Assembly (NCBI RefSeq): GCF_018860385.1 | Contig: NZ_JAHKPH010000011.1 | Span: 62,001-126,000, forward strand | Length of the DNA: 64,000 nucleotides | Origin: Reinekea forsetii | GTDB taxonomy: Bacteria; Pseudomonadota; Gammaproteobacteria; Pseudomonadales; Natronospirillaceae | Direction of reading: 5' to 3' | Shown: positions 41,265-48,992 of the stretch, piece by piece | Layout: every line of letters starts with the position of its first letter | Numbering within the stretch: position 1 is the stretch's first letter | Position numbers and translations under genes: made by a program | Notes under the pieces: model-generated | What the model saw: the letters and a program-made list of their open reading frames with translations, nothing else | Databases searched by the model: none | Told to the model about the DNA's origin: nothing

Positions 41265-42026
41265 ATGGAACTAGAGTTAACTCCGCTGTTTATTTCCATT
41301 TTAGCGATCACAGGGCTAATTTCTGGCGTTATTAATACCATCGCCGGTGGTGGGTCTAACTTGACGCTTCCAGCGCTAATGATGATGGGCATGCCTGCAG
41401 ATGCAGCCAATGCAACCAATCGCGTGGGTGTATTTATGCAAAGCTTGGCGGCTATACAAGGCTTTTGGGCGCATGGCAAAATGCCTACCCATGATCTAAA
41501 AGGCATTATGATTCCGCTGTGTATCGGTGGGCTTGTTGGCAGTATCAGTGCTTCGTTTATGCCGGTCTCCTTTTTAAAGCCTGTCTTGCTTTTTACCATG
41601 TTGTCACTCTCGGCGGTTATTTTAATTCGCCCGTCTACGGTGTTTCCTGGTCCTGATGAAACCTCAAAATTGGTCAAAGGCAATGTTCAAGCTTGGTGGA
41701 TGCTGCTGTTTGCAGGTTGGTATGGCGGTTTTGTTCAAGCTGGGGTTGGCTTTATTTTAATTGCGGCCATCGGTGGCACGTTACGCTATGACTTAGTTCG
41801 GACGAACGCACTCAAGGTATTGGCCGCGGGTGCCTTTACGCTTATTGCGTTGGTTGTGTTCATTTGGCGAGATCAAGTTATGTGGGTACCTGGGTTGATT
41901 TTGGCGGCTTCTACGGTAGTGGGTGCAAAAATAGGGGTAAAGTTATCACTCAATGTCGATCCAAAGTTTATGAAGTGGTTTTTATTCGTGATGACATTAG
42001 CCGCCAGTGCAGCGGCATTTTTATAA
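41265..42026 (+). CDS. TauE/SafE-family sulfite/organosulfonate exporter-type permease
   Basis: The 253-residue protein has about eight hydrophobic segments and the TauE/SafE pattern: LISGVINTIAGGGSNLTLPALMMMGMPADAANATNRVGVF in the first half and GWYGGFVQAGVGFILIAAIGG...RTNALKVL in the second. Members move sulfite, sulfoacetate or other small sulfur and carbon acids. The substrate is unknown. It may be cotranscribed with the 85-residue gene before it. Confidence 0.88.
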   Translation: MELELTPLFISILAITGLISGVINTIAGGGSNLTLPALMMMGMPADAANATNRVGVFMQSLAAIQGFWAHGKMPTHDLKGIMIPLCIGGLVGSISASFMPVSFLKPVLLFTMLSLSAVILIRPSTVFPGPDETSKLVKGNVQAWWMLLFAGWYGGFVQAGVGFILIAAIGGTLRYDLVRTNALKVLAAGAFTLIALVVFIWRDQVMWVPGLILAASTVVGAKIGVKLSLNVDPKFMKWFLFVMTLAASAAAFL

Positions 42027-42047
42027 AGCGTTCGGCTAATATCGCTG

Positions 42048-42749
42048 CTATTCAGTGCTTAGGTGGCTTATATCGACCTGAACAGGCTCTTTTTCATCTT
42101 GAAGTGTCTCCAGCGTAGCACCGGCTTCAGCTAAACTTAAGTTATCTAAATTAAATGCCGGTGGCGCGGGCTCTATAGGCTTTTCTAAAATCAAATCTTC
42201 GCCGGCTTCCGCAACGGAAAGGTCGCTAAAATCGAATTCTACCGCCTGCTCTGGTGCTGTATCACCTAATTGTGCCCCTGGTTCAGAAACAGACCAATCT
42301 GGGATCGCTTCGGGTGCTTGAATATCAGGTTGGTGGTGTTCGCTGAGTTCAGGGCGGCTTTCACCCGGAACAGAATCTAATGTAGTCGACCATTGCTCCG
42401 CTGTCGCGGGTTGAACCCCTTCTTGTTTCGGGGCGGGGGTTGTTTTTATTGGTTCTGCTGCGCTCTTTGAGGTGGGTTGAGCCGACGGTGCCACTTTTTC
42501 TGTGGATGGCGCAGATTTATGCGGACGTACGACTAACTTAGCCCCTGCCTTTTTGAAGGCTTGCTGAAATTTTATGGCCGTGGCTTTATCTACGCCTCGT
42601 TTAATAGACTGTTCAGTACCGCTGAATAATAGGTTTATGTATTTTTCATCGGCTTTTACGAGGGTTTGTAAGTCGGCTTTGACAAAGTCTTGGAAAAAGC
42701 CATCGATTAAGTCACCCTTAAAGCTAAGGTCATATAGAGGTTCAGTCAT
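42048..42749 (-). CDS. Conserved-type protein of unknown function with acidic, repeat-bearing tail
   Basis: The 233-residue protein has two parts. Residues 1-77 look globular and basic (LSFKGDLIDGFFQDFVKADLQTL; YINLLFSGTEQSIKRGVDKATAIKFQQAFKKAGAKLVVRP). The rest is Pro/Glu/Ala-rich and probably disordered. It contains three echoes of one short motif: F-D-F-S-D-L-S-V-A-E-A-G (around 180), F-N-L-D-N-L-S-L-A-E-A-G (around 208) and V-D-I-S-H-L-S at the C-terminus. WSVSEPGAQL may be a fourth. No enzyme motif, signal peptide or membrane span. Function not recognised. It is divergent from the NSS-like transporter gene. Confidence 0.7.
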   Translation of the reverse strand: MTEPLYDLSFKGDLIDGFFQDFVKADLQTLVKADEKYINLLFSGTEQSIKRGVDKATAIKFQQAFKKAGAKLVVRPHKSAPSTEKVAPSAQPTSKSAAEPIKTTPAPKQEGVQPATAEQWSTTLDSVPGESRPELSEHHQPDIQAPEAIPDWSVSEPGAQLGDTAPEQAVEFDFSDLSVAEAGEDLILEKPIEPAPPAFNLDNLSLAEAGATLETLQDEKEPVQVDISHLSTE

Positions 42750-42835
42750 AACGGTTCTAAATTTCCATTTTTGTGTCAGTATAGCAGTCTATTTCTATAG
42801 TCATTCAACCGCGTTGTGAAGGTATTCGCAAAAAT

Positions 42836-44212
42836 ATGAACCCGTTCTTACTTATTACCGTGTTAATTGGTACTCAGCTAAGTTTAAGTGATGGCCTCAT
42901 TTTGCCTGTGTTAGCGGCAAAGCATGGTCAAGGTTCGTTCTTGTTAGCGTACGCAGTGATCAAACTCATTTTCATTCTACCCATATTACAAGCCGAGCTA
43001 GTTGCAGGCAGAATATATCGTGCGTCACCTTTTGAGCTTTCATTTTTAGCGCTGAACAAGCGAATAGCGGCTTTTTTACTCGCCTTGCTCATGATCGCTT
43101 TAGTATTTGTGCTTTCGACAAACTTATTTAATACCGCCTGGGCGCTTATTTTCAGTATCGATGGTGTTAATGGTGATTTGCTGAGTTTAAGGCCGCTGGA
43201 TCAAAACCTATATTGGTTTGAACAGTCACAAAACACCGACAGAATCATGAGCTTTGTGATGGCTCAAGGAATTTTTCTAATGCTGTTAGGCGGGCTGGCC
43301 TGGCGCGGAATTATATCGGTCTTTCAATTTTTTATTCCACTGTGTTTGGCCTTTATCTTTTTTTGTGTTCCAAAAATTTCAGAGCTGTTAATGAACCTAC
43401 AATACCCACGTTTACTCTGGGGTGATTGGTTGGTGGCGATTTCACATGCCATTACTTCTTCGTTGGCCGGTTTGTTGGTTTGGTATGTTATTGGCACCAA
43501 AGTGGCGGATAAATTACCTACGGGCCGAGCCATTATTGCGGTGCAATTGTTTGATGTGCTTTTTGGTTTGTCATTAATGTCGATTTCTTATCAATGGATA
43601 GGCTCTCTTGATACTGGTTCGGTAGATGTGGGTACTGTATTTAGGACATTGATGGTGAGTTTAGCCGAGGTTGAAGCTGTGCCAGTACAGACGATGATGT
43701 GGTTAATACTGCTGCCCATTGTTGGCTTGCTAAGCAGCGTACCGTTACTGTTAATCTTAACCCAAAAGCTAGGGACTTTTATTCGGCATTGGTTGTTAGC
43801 CTTAACTATGATTGCGGTGGTTATTTTAAGTGGCGCCATGGTGTTTTCAAACGGTGTTTATTCGCCGCTCGTTTGGTATGACCATTCAATTTATGATGTT
43901 GTGCAGGCATTAGGGCAAGGGTTGATCGTACCTTTGATTACGGGGGGGGTGTCTTTTTGGGTTGGCTGGGTTATGCGCCCGAATACGGTATTACGCCAAA
44001 TTAACCCTCATGGCGGAATCCGATATTTTTTATGGCGGATTACACTAAGGTTTGTGGTTCCAGTGTTGCTTGGGGTAATATTCGCGCGCACAACGTTGAC
44101 GTTAACGGCTATTACGGCAACTCAAGCATTGACGGTTTCATTGCTGGTGTTGGTGATAGTGCGTTTATTTTCTTGGGTTAAACACAGGGCAATTTTCCCA
44201 ACACATGATTGA
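42836..44212 (+). CDS. Divergent sodium-dependent (NSS/SNF-like, LeuT-fold) transporter
   Basis: The 458-residue protein has about eleven to twelve hydrophobic helices. Its start resembles the NSS family helix 1 to 2 region: LSDGLILPVLAAKHGQGSFLLAYAVIKLIFILPILQAELVAGR, comparable to the GGGAF-x-x-Y and E-x-x-x-G-R pattern. The canonical unwound-helix Gly and the usual sodium-site residues are not obvious, so it is a divergent member. The substrate is unknown, and a non-transport role is possible. Its stop overlaps the start of ratA by 8 bp. Confidence 0.7.
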   Translation: MNPFLLITVLIGTQLSLSDGLILPVLAAKHGQGSFLLAYAVIKLIFILPILQAELVAGRIYRASPFELSFLALNKRIAAFLLALLMIALVFVLSTNLFNTAWALIFSIDGVNGDLLSLRPLDQNLYWFEQSQNTDRIMSFVMAQGIFLMLLGGLAWRGIISVFQFFIPLCLAFIFFCVPKISELLMNLQYPRLLWGDWLVAISHAITSSLAGLLVWYVIGTKVADKLPTGRAIIAVQLFDVLFGLSLMSISYQWIGSLDTGSVDVGTVFRTLMVSLAEVEAVPVQTMMWLILLPIVGLLSSVPLLLILTQKLGTFIRHWLLALTMIAVVILSGAMVFSNGVYSPLVWYDHSIYDVVQALGQGLIVPLITGGVSFWVGWVMRPNTVLRQINPHGGIRYFLWRITLRFVVPVLLGVIFARTTLTLTAITATQALTVSLLVLVIVRLFSWVKHRAIFPTHD

Positions 44213-44639
44213 AATTCACCGGTCGGCCTTAATCTTGGCTCCCGCAAAATCTGTTTACGACATTATTAACGATATTGAACAATATCCTAGCTTTTTGGAC
44301 GGAGTCGCCAGTGCTCGTGTGTTAGAGAGCAGTGACGTTCATATGTTAGGCGAGTTAATTATAAAAAAGGCGGGTGTTGAGAAAACTATTATTACTCGCA
44401 ACACGCTAAAAGCACCGTCTGCGATTGAAATGACACTTGAACAGGGCCCTTTAGAGGCATTGACCGGTACTTGGTTGATTACTCCCTTGTCCGAAGACGG
44501 GTGTAAGGTCAGCTTAGATTTGCGCTTTAGTATGAAAAAAGGCTTAACCGCAATGGCCTTTGGCGCTGTTTTTAAGCAGGTTGCTAACAATATGGTTGAT
44601 TCGTTTGTTCAAAGAGCGAATCAACTGCAAGCCCAATGA
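44205..44639 (+). CDS. ratA: RatA/Coq10-type START-domain protein
   Basis: The 144-residue protein is a polyketide-cyclase/START-like protein of the RatA and Coq10 family: IHRSALILAPAKSVYDIINDIEQYPSFLDGVASARVLE, LTGTWLITPL and LDLRFSMKKGLTAMAFGAVFKQVANNMVDSFVQRA. E. coli RatA blocks 70S ribosome association as a toxin, while the mitochondrial homologue binds ubiquinone. Either role is possible. It overlaps the transporter gene and is followed by rnfH. Confidence 0.9.
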   Translation: MIEIHRSALILAPAKSVYDIINDIEQYPSFLDGVASARVLESSDVHMLGELIIKKAGVEKTIITRNTLKAPSAIEMTLEQGPLEALTGTWLITPLSEDGCKVSLDLRFSMKKGLTAMAFGAVFKQVANNMVDSFVQRANQLQAQ

Positions 44640-44655
44640 GTTTGGAAAGATGAAT

Positions 44656-44943
44656 ATGATGAAAGTAGAAGTGGCCTATGCAACGCCAGAAAAGCAGTTG
44701 ATTGTTACGTTGGATGTTGCCGAAGACTGCACCGTTAAGCAGGCTGCCTTATTGAGCGGGCTGGATAAAGAATTTCCTGGTCTAGATATAGAAGGCTCTG
44801 CGATGGGGCTGTTTGGCCGAAAAGTCGCAAAGCCAGATTCAGAAGTACTAAAGCCGGGCGATCGAGTCGAAATATATCGCCCACTGCTGATAGACCCTAA
44901 GCAGGCTCGTCTAAATCGAGCGGCTAAAAAACCTGCTAAATAA
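44656..44943 (+). CDS. rnfH: RnfH family ubiquitin-fold protein
   Basis: The protein has about 95 residues from the ATG at 44656, six bases after GGAAAG; ATGs at 44650 and 44659 are alternatives. It shows the RnfH/UPF0125 sequence: MKVEVAYATPEKQLIVTLDVAEDCTVKQAALLSGL, SAMGLFGRKV, and LKPGDRVEIYRPLLIDPKQARLNRA. It is a small beta-grasp protein of unknown function, standard as RatA's partner. Confidence 0.9.
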   Translation: MMKVEVAYATPEKQLIVTLDVAEDCTVKQAALLSGLDKEFPGLDIEGSAMGLFGRKVAKPDSEVLKPGDRVEIYRPLLIDPKQARLNRAAKKPAK

Positions 44944-44952
44944 GGGCTTTAT

Positions 44953-45258
44953 TTAAGGTTTAGTGATTGAACTGACCTTATTATTGGTAAACCTAATGAT
45001 GAGGTGTTTAAACGTCTCGTCATCTTGTTTTAAAGGGTATATCCATTTCGTTTCGGTAGACTCACCCTCTAAAATGGGCAGGCCAATTAAGTATTGAACT
45101 TGGTTTTTTGTTTGGCCAATCTCTAGCTTTTCTATTTGTTCTGGTAAGACAAAGTTTCCTTGCCCGAGTTCGGCCTGATAGGGCTTTAATAGGGTGCAAG
45201 ACGATGCAATAAGAATAAATGCGCTAATAACGGCAAGTTTTATATTACGAATAGCCAA
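44953..45258 (-). CDS. bamE: Outer-membrane assembly lipoprotein BamE
   Basis: The 101-residue protein has a lipoprotein signal peptide ending in the lipobox IASSC (Cys21). It has a SmpA/OmlA domain with YQAELGQGNFVLPEQIEKLEIGQTKNQVQYLIGLPIL and the C-terminal strand IIRFTNNKVSSI. It is a subunit of the BAM complex that folds beta-barrel proteins into the outer membrane. Its orientation opposite to rnfH and fur is the usual gammaproteobacterial arrangement. Confidence 0.93.
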   Translation of the reverse strand: MAIRNIKLAVISAFILIASSCTLLKPYQAELGQGNFVLPEQIEKLEIGQTKNQVQYLIGLPILEGESTETKWIYPLKQDDETFKHLIIRFTNNKVSSITKP

Positions 45259-45327
45259 AATGGGTTCCTAAGTTAACTTAAGTCAGTATGATGTGGCTAT
45301 TGTACACAGTTATCTGGAGACGAGAAG

Positions 45328-45756
45328 GTGACAATTCAAAATCAAGAATTAAAGAAAGTTGGGCTTAAGGTTACCTTGCCTCGCGTTAAAATATTACAAA
45401 TGTTTGAAAACGATGATGTTGCGCACATCAGCGCCGAAGAAGTATATAAGCAGCTACAAGAGGCCGGTGAAGATGTTGGGCTTGCAACTGTTTATCGGGT
45501 ATTGACCCAATTTGAGGCCGCCGGCTTAATTACCAAACACAACTTTGACGGTAACCACGCCATCTATGAATTAGCTTCCGACGATCACCATGACCATATG
45601 GTCGATGTGCAATCTGGTGAGGTGATTGAATTTGTTGATCCCGTAATTGAAAGTCGACAGCACGAAATTGCTAAAGAACATGGCTATGAAATTGTTGATC
45701 ACAGTTTGGTTCTTTACGTTCAGCCGTTAAACTCGAAAAAAGAACCAAAAGTTTGA
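45328..45756 (+). CDS. fur: Ferric uptake regulator Fur
   Basis: The 142-residue protein starts at GTG 45328. It has the Fur winged helix (GLKVTLPRVKILQMFE, AEEVYKQLQEAGEDVGLATVYRVLTQFEAAGLI) and the metal site HHDHM at residues 87-91, with GEVIEFVDP following. No cysteine occurs anywhere in the protein; the E. coli CxxC structural zinc site is replaced by V-D-V-Q-S. Such Cys-poor Fur proteins are known in Pseudomonas-like groups. It represses iron uptake genes with Fe(II). It sits divergent from bamE, as is typical. Confidence 0.95.
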   Translation: MTIQNQELKKVGLKVTLPRVKILQMFENDDVAHISAEEVYKQLQEAGEDVGLATVYRVLTQFEAAGLITKHNFDGNHAIYELASDDHHDHMVDVQSGEVIEFVDPVIESRQHEIAKEHGYEIVDHSLVLYVQPLNSKKEPKV

Positions 45757-45828
45757 TACGGTTCCGTTTAAGTTCAGCTTTAAGCGTTAAACTGTAGGCT
45801 TATCTATTAATAGCTCAGAGGAAGACAC

Positions 45829-46314
45829 ATGAAGTTTTTGCGCATTGTTGCAGTTGTTTCAGTATTTTTAGCCACTTTGGCCCATGCTGAAGTTAAAGTT
45901 GGCGATAAGTTCCCTAACTTTAAAGTACCCACTGTCGATGGCAAGGTGCTCGATACGGCTCAGTTAAAAGGCCGTGTTCTGTATGTGGATTTCTGGGCAA
46001 GCTGGTGCACAACCTGTATTCAGTCGTTCCCTATTTTAAGCGAGTTAAACTCTGAGCTTAAAGGTAAAGGCATTTACTTCTTAGGCATCAATACAGATGA
46101 AGACGTTAATTTAGCAAAGAAATTTTTAGAGAAAACCCCCGTTAACTTCTTAAACGTTTCTGATCGAACCCAACAAATAGTATCGTTTTTCGAGCCAAAA
46201 GGCTTTCCGGCTGCGTACATAGTAGCAAAAGACGGTACTGTTCATACCATCAAAGAAGGTTTTGCAGGTAAAGAAAAAACCAAAGCCTTATTGCTAGAAC
46301 TGGCAGCGCAATAG
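45829..46314 (+). CDS. TlpA/ResA-type periplasmic thioredoxin
   Basis: The 161-residue protein has a signal peptide (MKFLRIVAVVSVFLATLAHA, cleavage after residue 20) and a thioredoxin fold with active site WASWCTTC (Cys60, Cys63). The cis-Pro region is GFPAAYIV. It reduces or oxidises thiols in the periplasm, possibly in cytochrome c or cuproprotein maturation. TlpA-like is the safest name. It is downstream of fur by 72 bp, possibly with its own promoter. Confidence 0.88.
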   Translation: MKFLRIVAVVSVFLATLAHAEVKVGDKFPNFKVPTVDGKVLDTAQLKGRVLYVDFWASWCTTCIQSFPILSELNSELKGKGIYFLGINTDEDVNLAKKFLEKTPVNFLNVSDRTQQIVSFFEPKGFPAAYIVAKDGTVHTIKEGFAGKEKTKALLLELAAQ

Positions 46315-46319
46315 GGTCA

Positions 46320-46440
46320 GAACGGGGCCCTTAGGGCATCCGCGAGCTGCAAGTTAAAACAAGAGAAACTGAACCAGGCAATGATTGCCGCGATTTAGAG
46401 CTATTGAACTTACTTGCAACTCGCAGTTTTAAACCAGCAG
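46320..46440. repeat. Short intergenic repeat fragment
   Basis: GGGCATCCGCGAGCT at 46334-46348 occurs again exactly at 54017-54031. It is followed here by GCAAGTT and later CTTGCAACTCGCAG, which echoes the GCTTGCAGCT motif of the 33-kb array. The stretch separates the tlpA-like and recN stops, which converge. Confidence 0.6.
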
Positions 46441-46449
46441 CTCCTCTAC

Positions 46450-48123
46450 CTAGTGCGCTCTTGCACTGGTTCTTAACATTTCTTCGGCATGTGCTCGGGT
46501 TTGGGCGGTGATGTCGATTCCGCCCAGCATTCGCGCAATTTCATCAATACGATGTTCGTCTGTTAAGCGTTTGATGGTCGATGTGGTGTTTTTGGCGTGA
46601 TGTTGTTTTTCTACAATGCAGTGGTTATGACCCAGCGCGGCTACTTGGGGTAAGTGTGTAACACATATAACTTGGCCGCGTTGTCCTACTTGGCGAAGCA
46701 TATGGCCGACAATTTCGGCTGTAGCGCCGCTAATGCCAACATCGACTTCATCGAATACTAAGGTAGGAATAGTGGAATGTTCGGCGCAAATTACCTGAAT
46801 GGCCAGTGAAACACGCGATAATTCGCCGCCTGAGGCTACTTTGACCAGCGGCTGCAAGGGTTGGCCAGGATTCAAGCTTATTTGGTATTCAACCGTATCA
46901 ATGCCGCTGGTTGTGGCCTTATTTTGCTCCAAAAATGCGACCTTAAATTGCGCGCCAGGCATGGCGAGCTGATTTAACTTTTCGATGACTTCTTTCGAAA
47001 AAGCATTCGCCGCTGTTTTTCGTTTTGAAGAGAGCTGCTTGGCTTGCTTTAAATAGGTTTGTTTCCGTTCGGCCACTTCAGATTCGAGTTCTTCTAAAGA
47101 CCCTTGAGATTCGTTTAACTCGGCGTATTCAGCCTGTAGGCTTTGACTGAATTCAAATAGTTGATCGGAGTTAATGTGGTGTTTGCGGCTGAGAGTGTGA
47201 ATGGTATCTAGCCGTGATTCTAAATAATGGCTGCGCTCTTCATCTACATGAATGCTATCTATATAGGCGTCAAGATCGTGGGCGCTTTCTTCGACTTGAA
47301 TCACCGCACTATCGAGCAGGCTGATCGCGTTGCTCAAAGGCTCACTTTTATCGTTTATTTTTTGTAGGCAATTTAAAGCCGTCTTAATGGCTTGGGCTGC
47401 GTTTTCACCCGATTCATTGGCTAATATTTCTCGCGCCTGGTGGCTTTGCGAAAGCAATGTCTCGCTTTGCTGAATGCGCTGAAACTCAATTTCTAATGTT
47501 TCTACTTCGCCTTCTTGCAGCTCTAATGCTTCTAGCTCTTGGCATTGATATTCAAGTAACTGGCGGCGAGCTTCTCGCTCTTCATGGCTTTGGGATAGCG
47601 CATTTAACTTACGGTCTAAGCCTTGCCACGCTATCCAAGCTTCTTTTACTTTTAGCAGTTGTTTTTCGTTGCCGGCGTATTCGTCGAGCAGTTTTAAATG
47701 GGTGTCGTGTCTTAGCAGTGATTGATGCGCGTGCTGGCTGTGAATATCAATAAGGTGCTCGCCAAGTACTTTTAGCTCGGCAAGCGGCACGGGTTGGCCA
47801 TTAATGAAGGCACGTGAACGGCCTTCGTTAGAGACGGTTCGGCGCAGTAGGCACTCACTTCCATCGTCTAAATCGCGTTCTTTTAACCAGGCTTTGGCGG
47901 CATCAATTCTTGAAATATCGAATGCAGCAACCACTTCCGCGCGTTTTTCACCATAGCGCACGACATTACTGTCAGCACGATCGCCCAAGGCAAGGCTTAG
48001 ACTGTTCAGCAAAATAGATTTACCCGCGCCAGTTTCACCTGAAATGGAAGTCATGCCACTGCGCCAATCAATATCAATATTGTCTGCAATGGCGATATTT
48101 CGGATTGAAAGGTTTTGAAGCAT
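46450..48123 (-). CDS. recN: DNA repair protein RecN
   Basis: From the ATG at 48123 (after GGTGAA) the protein has 557 residues; a GTG four codons upstream is the alternative. It is SMC-like: Walker A GETGAGKSILLNSL near residue 29, long coiled coil (about 150-350), ABC signature ASGGELSRVSLA and Walker B LVFDEVDVGISG. It acts in recombinational repair of double-strand breaks. It is divergent from grpE, a common gammaproteobacterial order. Confidence 0.95.
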   Translation of the reverse strand: MLQNLSIRNIAIADNIDIDWRSGMTSISGETGAGKSILLNSLSLALGDRADSNVVRYGEKRAEVVAAFDISRIDAAKAWLKERDLDDGSECLLRRTVSNEGRSRAFINGQPVPLAELKVLGEHLIDIHSQHAHQSLLRHDTHLKLLDEYAGNEKQLLKVKEAWIAWQGLDRKLNALSQSHEEREARRQLLEYQCQELEALELQEGEVETLEIEFQRIQQSETLLSQSHQAREILANESGENAAQAIKTALNCLQKINDKSEPLSNAISLLDSAVIQVEESAHDLDAYIDSIHVDEERSHYLESRLDTIHTLSRKHHINSDQLFEFSQSLQAEYAELNESQGSLEELESEVAERKQTYLKQAKQLSSKRKTAANAFSKEVIEKLNQLAMPGAQFKVAFLEQNKATTSGIDTVEYQISLNPGQPLQPLVKVASGGELSRVSLAIQVICAEHSTIPTLVFDEVDVGISGATAEIVGHMLRQVGQRGQVICVTHLPQVAALGHNHCIVEKQHHAKNTTSTIKRLTDEHRIDEIARMLGGIDITAQTRAHAEEMLRTSARAH

Positions 48124-48221
48124 AAGGTTCACCACAAAATGAATTTACTGGTTATTTATACAGTTTAATTTTGGGCGTTGCAATGCTTTTGTGTTTTAAG
48201 CGATTTCTTGAGGATTCTCCC

Positions 48222-48249
48222 CTTGAAAACTAAGGGCTTACCCCCATTG
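48222..48249 (+). promoter_or_regulatory. Sigma-32 promoter for grpE
   Basis: CTTGAAA, 13 bases and CCCCATTG match the sigma-32 consensus (CTTGAAA, N13-15, CCCCATNT) at nearly every position. It lies 46 bp before the grpE start. Confidence 0.85.
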
Positions 48250-48294
48250 AATGTCGGCATAACACTATAGTTCGAACTTTTGAGAAGGTAGATC

Positions 48295-48888
48295 ATGAGC
48301 AACGAAGAAAAACCAGTTGAAGAACAGCTAGAAAGCGAAACTGTTGAAGAGCCTGTTGAAGCATCTGAAGCCGTGGAATCAGAAGAATCTGACGATTTAG
48401 CTGCACAACTGGCAACGGCCCAAGAAGAAGCGGCTAAGTATAAGGATCAATTTATTCGATCTGAAGCTGAAATGGCCAACTTGCGTCGTCGTGTTGAAAA
48501 GGATGTCGAAAACGCTCACAAATTTGGACAAGAGAAAATCAGCAAAGAGCTATTAAGCGTCGCTGATAACCTAGAGCGGGCTATTTTAGCCAGCGAGTCC
48601 GATTCTGCGGAAGTTAAGGCGTTAAAAGAAGGCGTCGAAATGACGCTAAAAGGCCTTTTGGATGTGTTTGCGAAATTTAATATTGTCGCAATAGACCCAC
48701 AAGGTGAGCCATTTGACCCGCAGTTGCATCAAGCCATGTCTATGGTTGAAAACCCTGATGTTGAACCTAATACCGTGATAGCGGTGATGCAAAAAGGTTA
48801 CACATTACATGACAGACTCATTCGCCCAGCGATGGTCATGGTCAGTAAAAGTGCCGAACAAGCGACAACGATTGATGAAAAGGCGTAA
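48295..48888 (+). CDS. grpE: Nucleotide exchange factor GrpE
   Basis: The 197-residue protein has an acidic disordered N-terminus (to about 50), a long helix (about 55-110, FIRSEAEMANLRRRVEKDVENA) and the beta domain with QPFD-like PQGEPFDPQLHQAMSMVE and GYTLHDRLIRPAMVMVSK. It releases ADP from DnaK and acts as the thermosensor of the system. It begins the grpE-dnaK-dnaJ heat-shock unit. Confidence 0.96.
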   Translation: MSNEEKPVEEQLESETVEEPVEASEAVESEESDDLAAQLATAQEEAAKYKDQFIRSEAEMANLRRRVEKDVENAHKFGQEKISKELLSVADNLERAILASESDSAEVKALKEGVEMTLKGLLDVFAKFNIVAIDPQGEPFDPQLHQAMSMVENPDVEPNTVIAVMQKGYTLHDRLIRPAMVMVSKSAEQATTIDEKA

Positions 48889-48923
48889 CTGAGCGCTTTT
48901 TAAACGAAAATTTGTAATAACCA

Positions 48924-48952
48924 CTTGAATTATACGGTCTTGCTCTCATATC
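48924..48952 (+). promoter_or_regulatory. Possible second sigma-32 promoter, upstream of dnaK
   Basis: CTTGAAT, 14 bases and CTCATATC resemble the sigma-32 elements about 40 bp before the dnaK start. The match is weaker than at grpE. Confidence 0.45.
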
Positions 48953-48992
48953 TCATGGCAAGCAAGATTGAATTAAATACGGAGTATTAAAA

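Noticed and set aside
44205-44943. RatAB-type toxin-antitoxin system as a defence module
   Set aside because: ratA-rnfH is a conserved housekeeping pair beside bamE and fur in Gammaproteobacteria; nothing here suggests a mobile or defence role.
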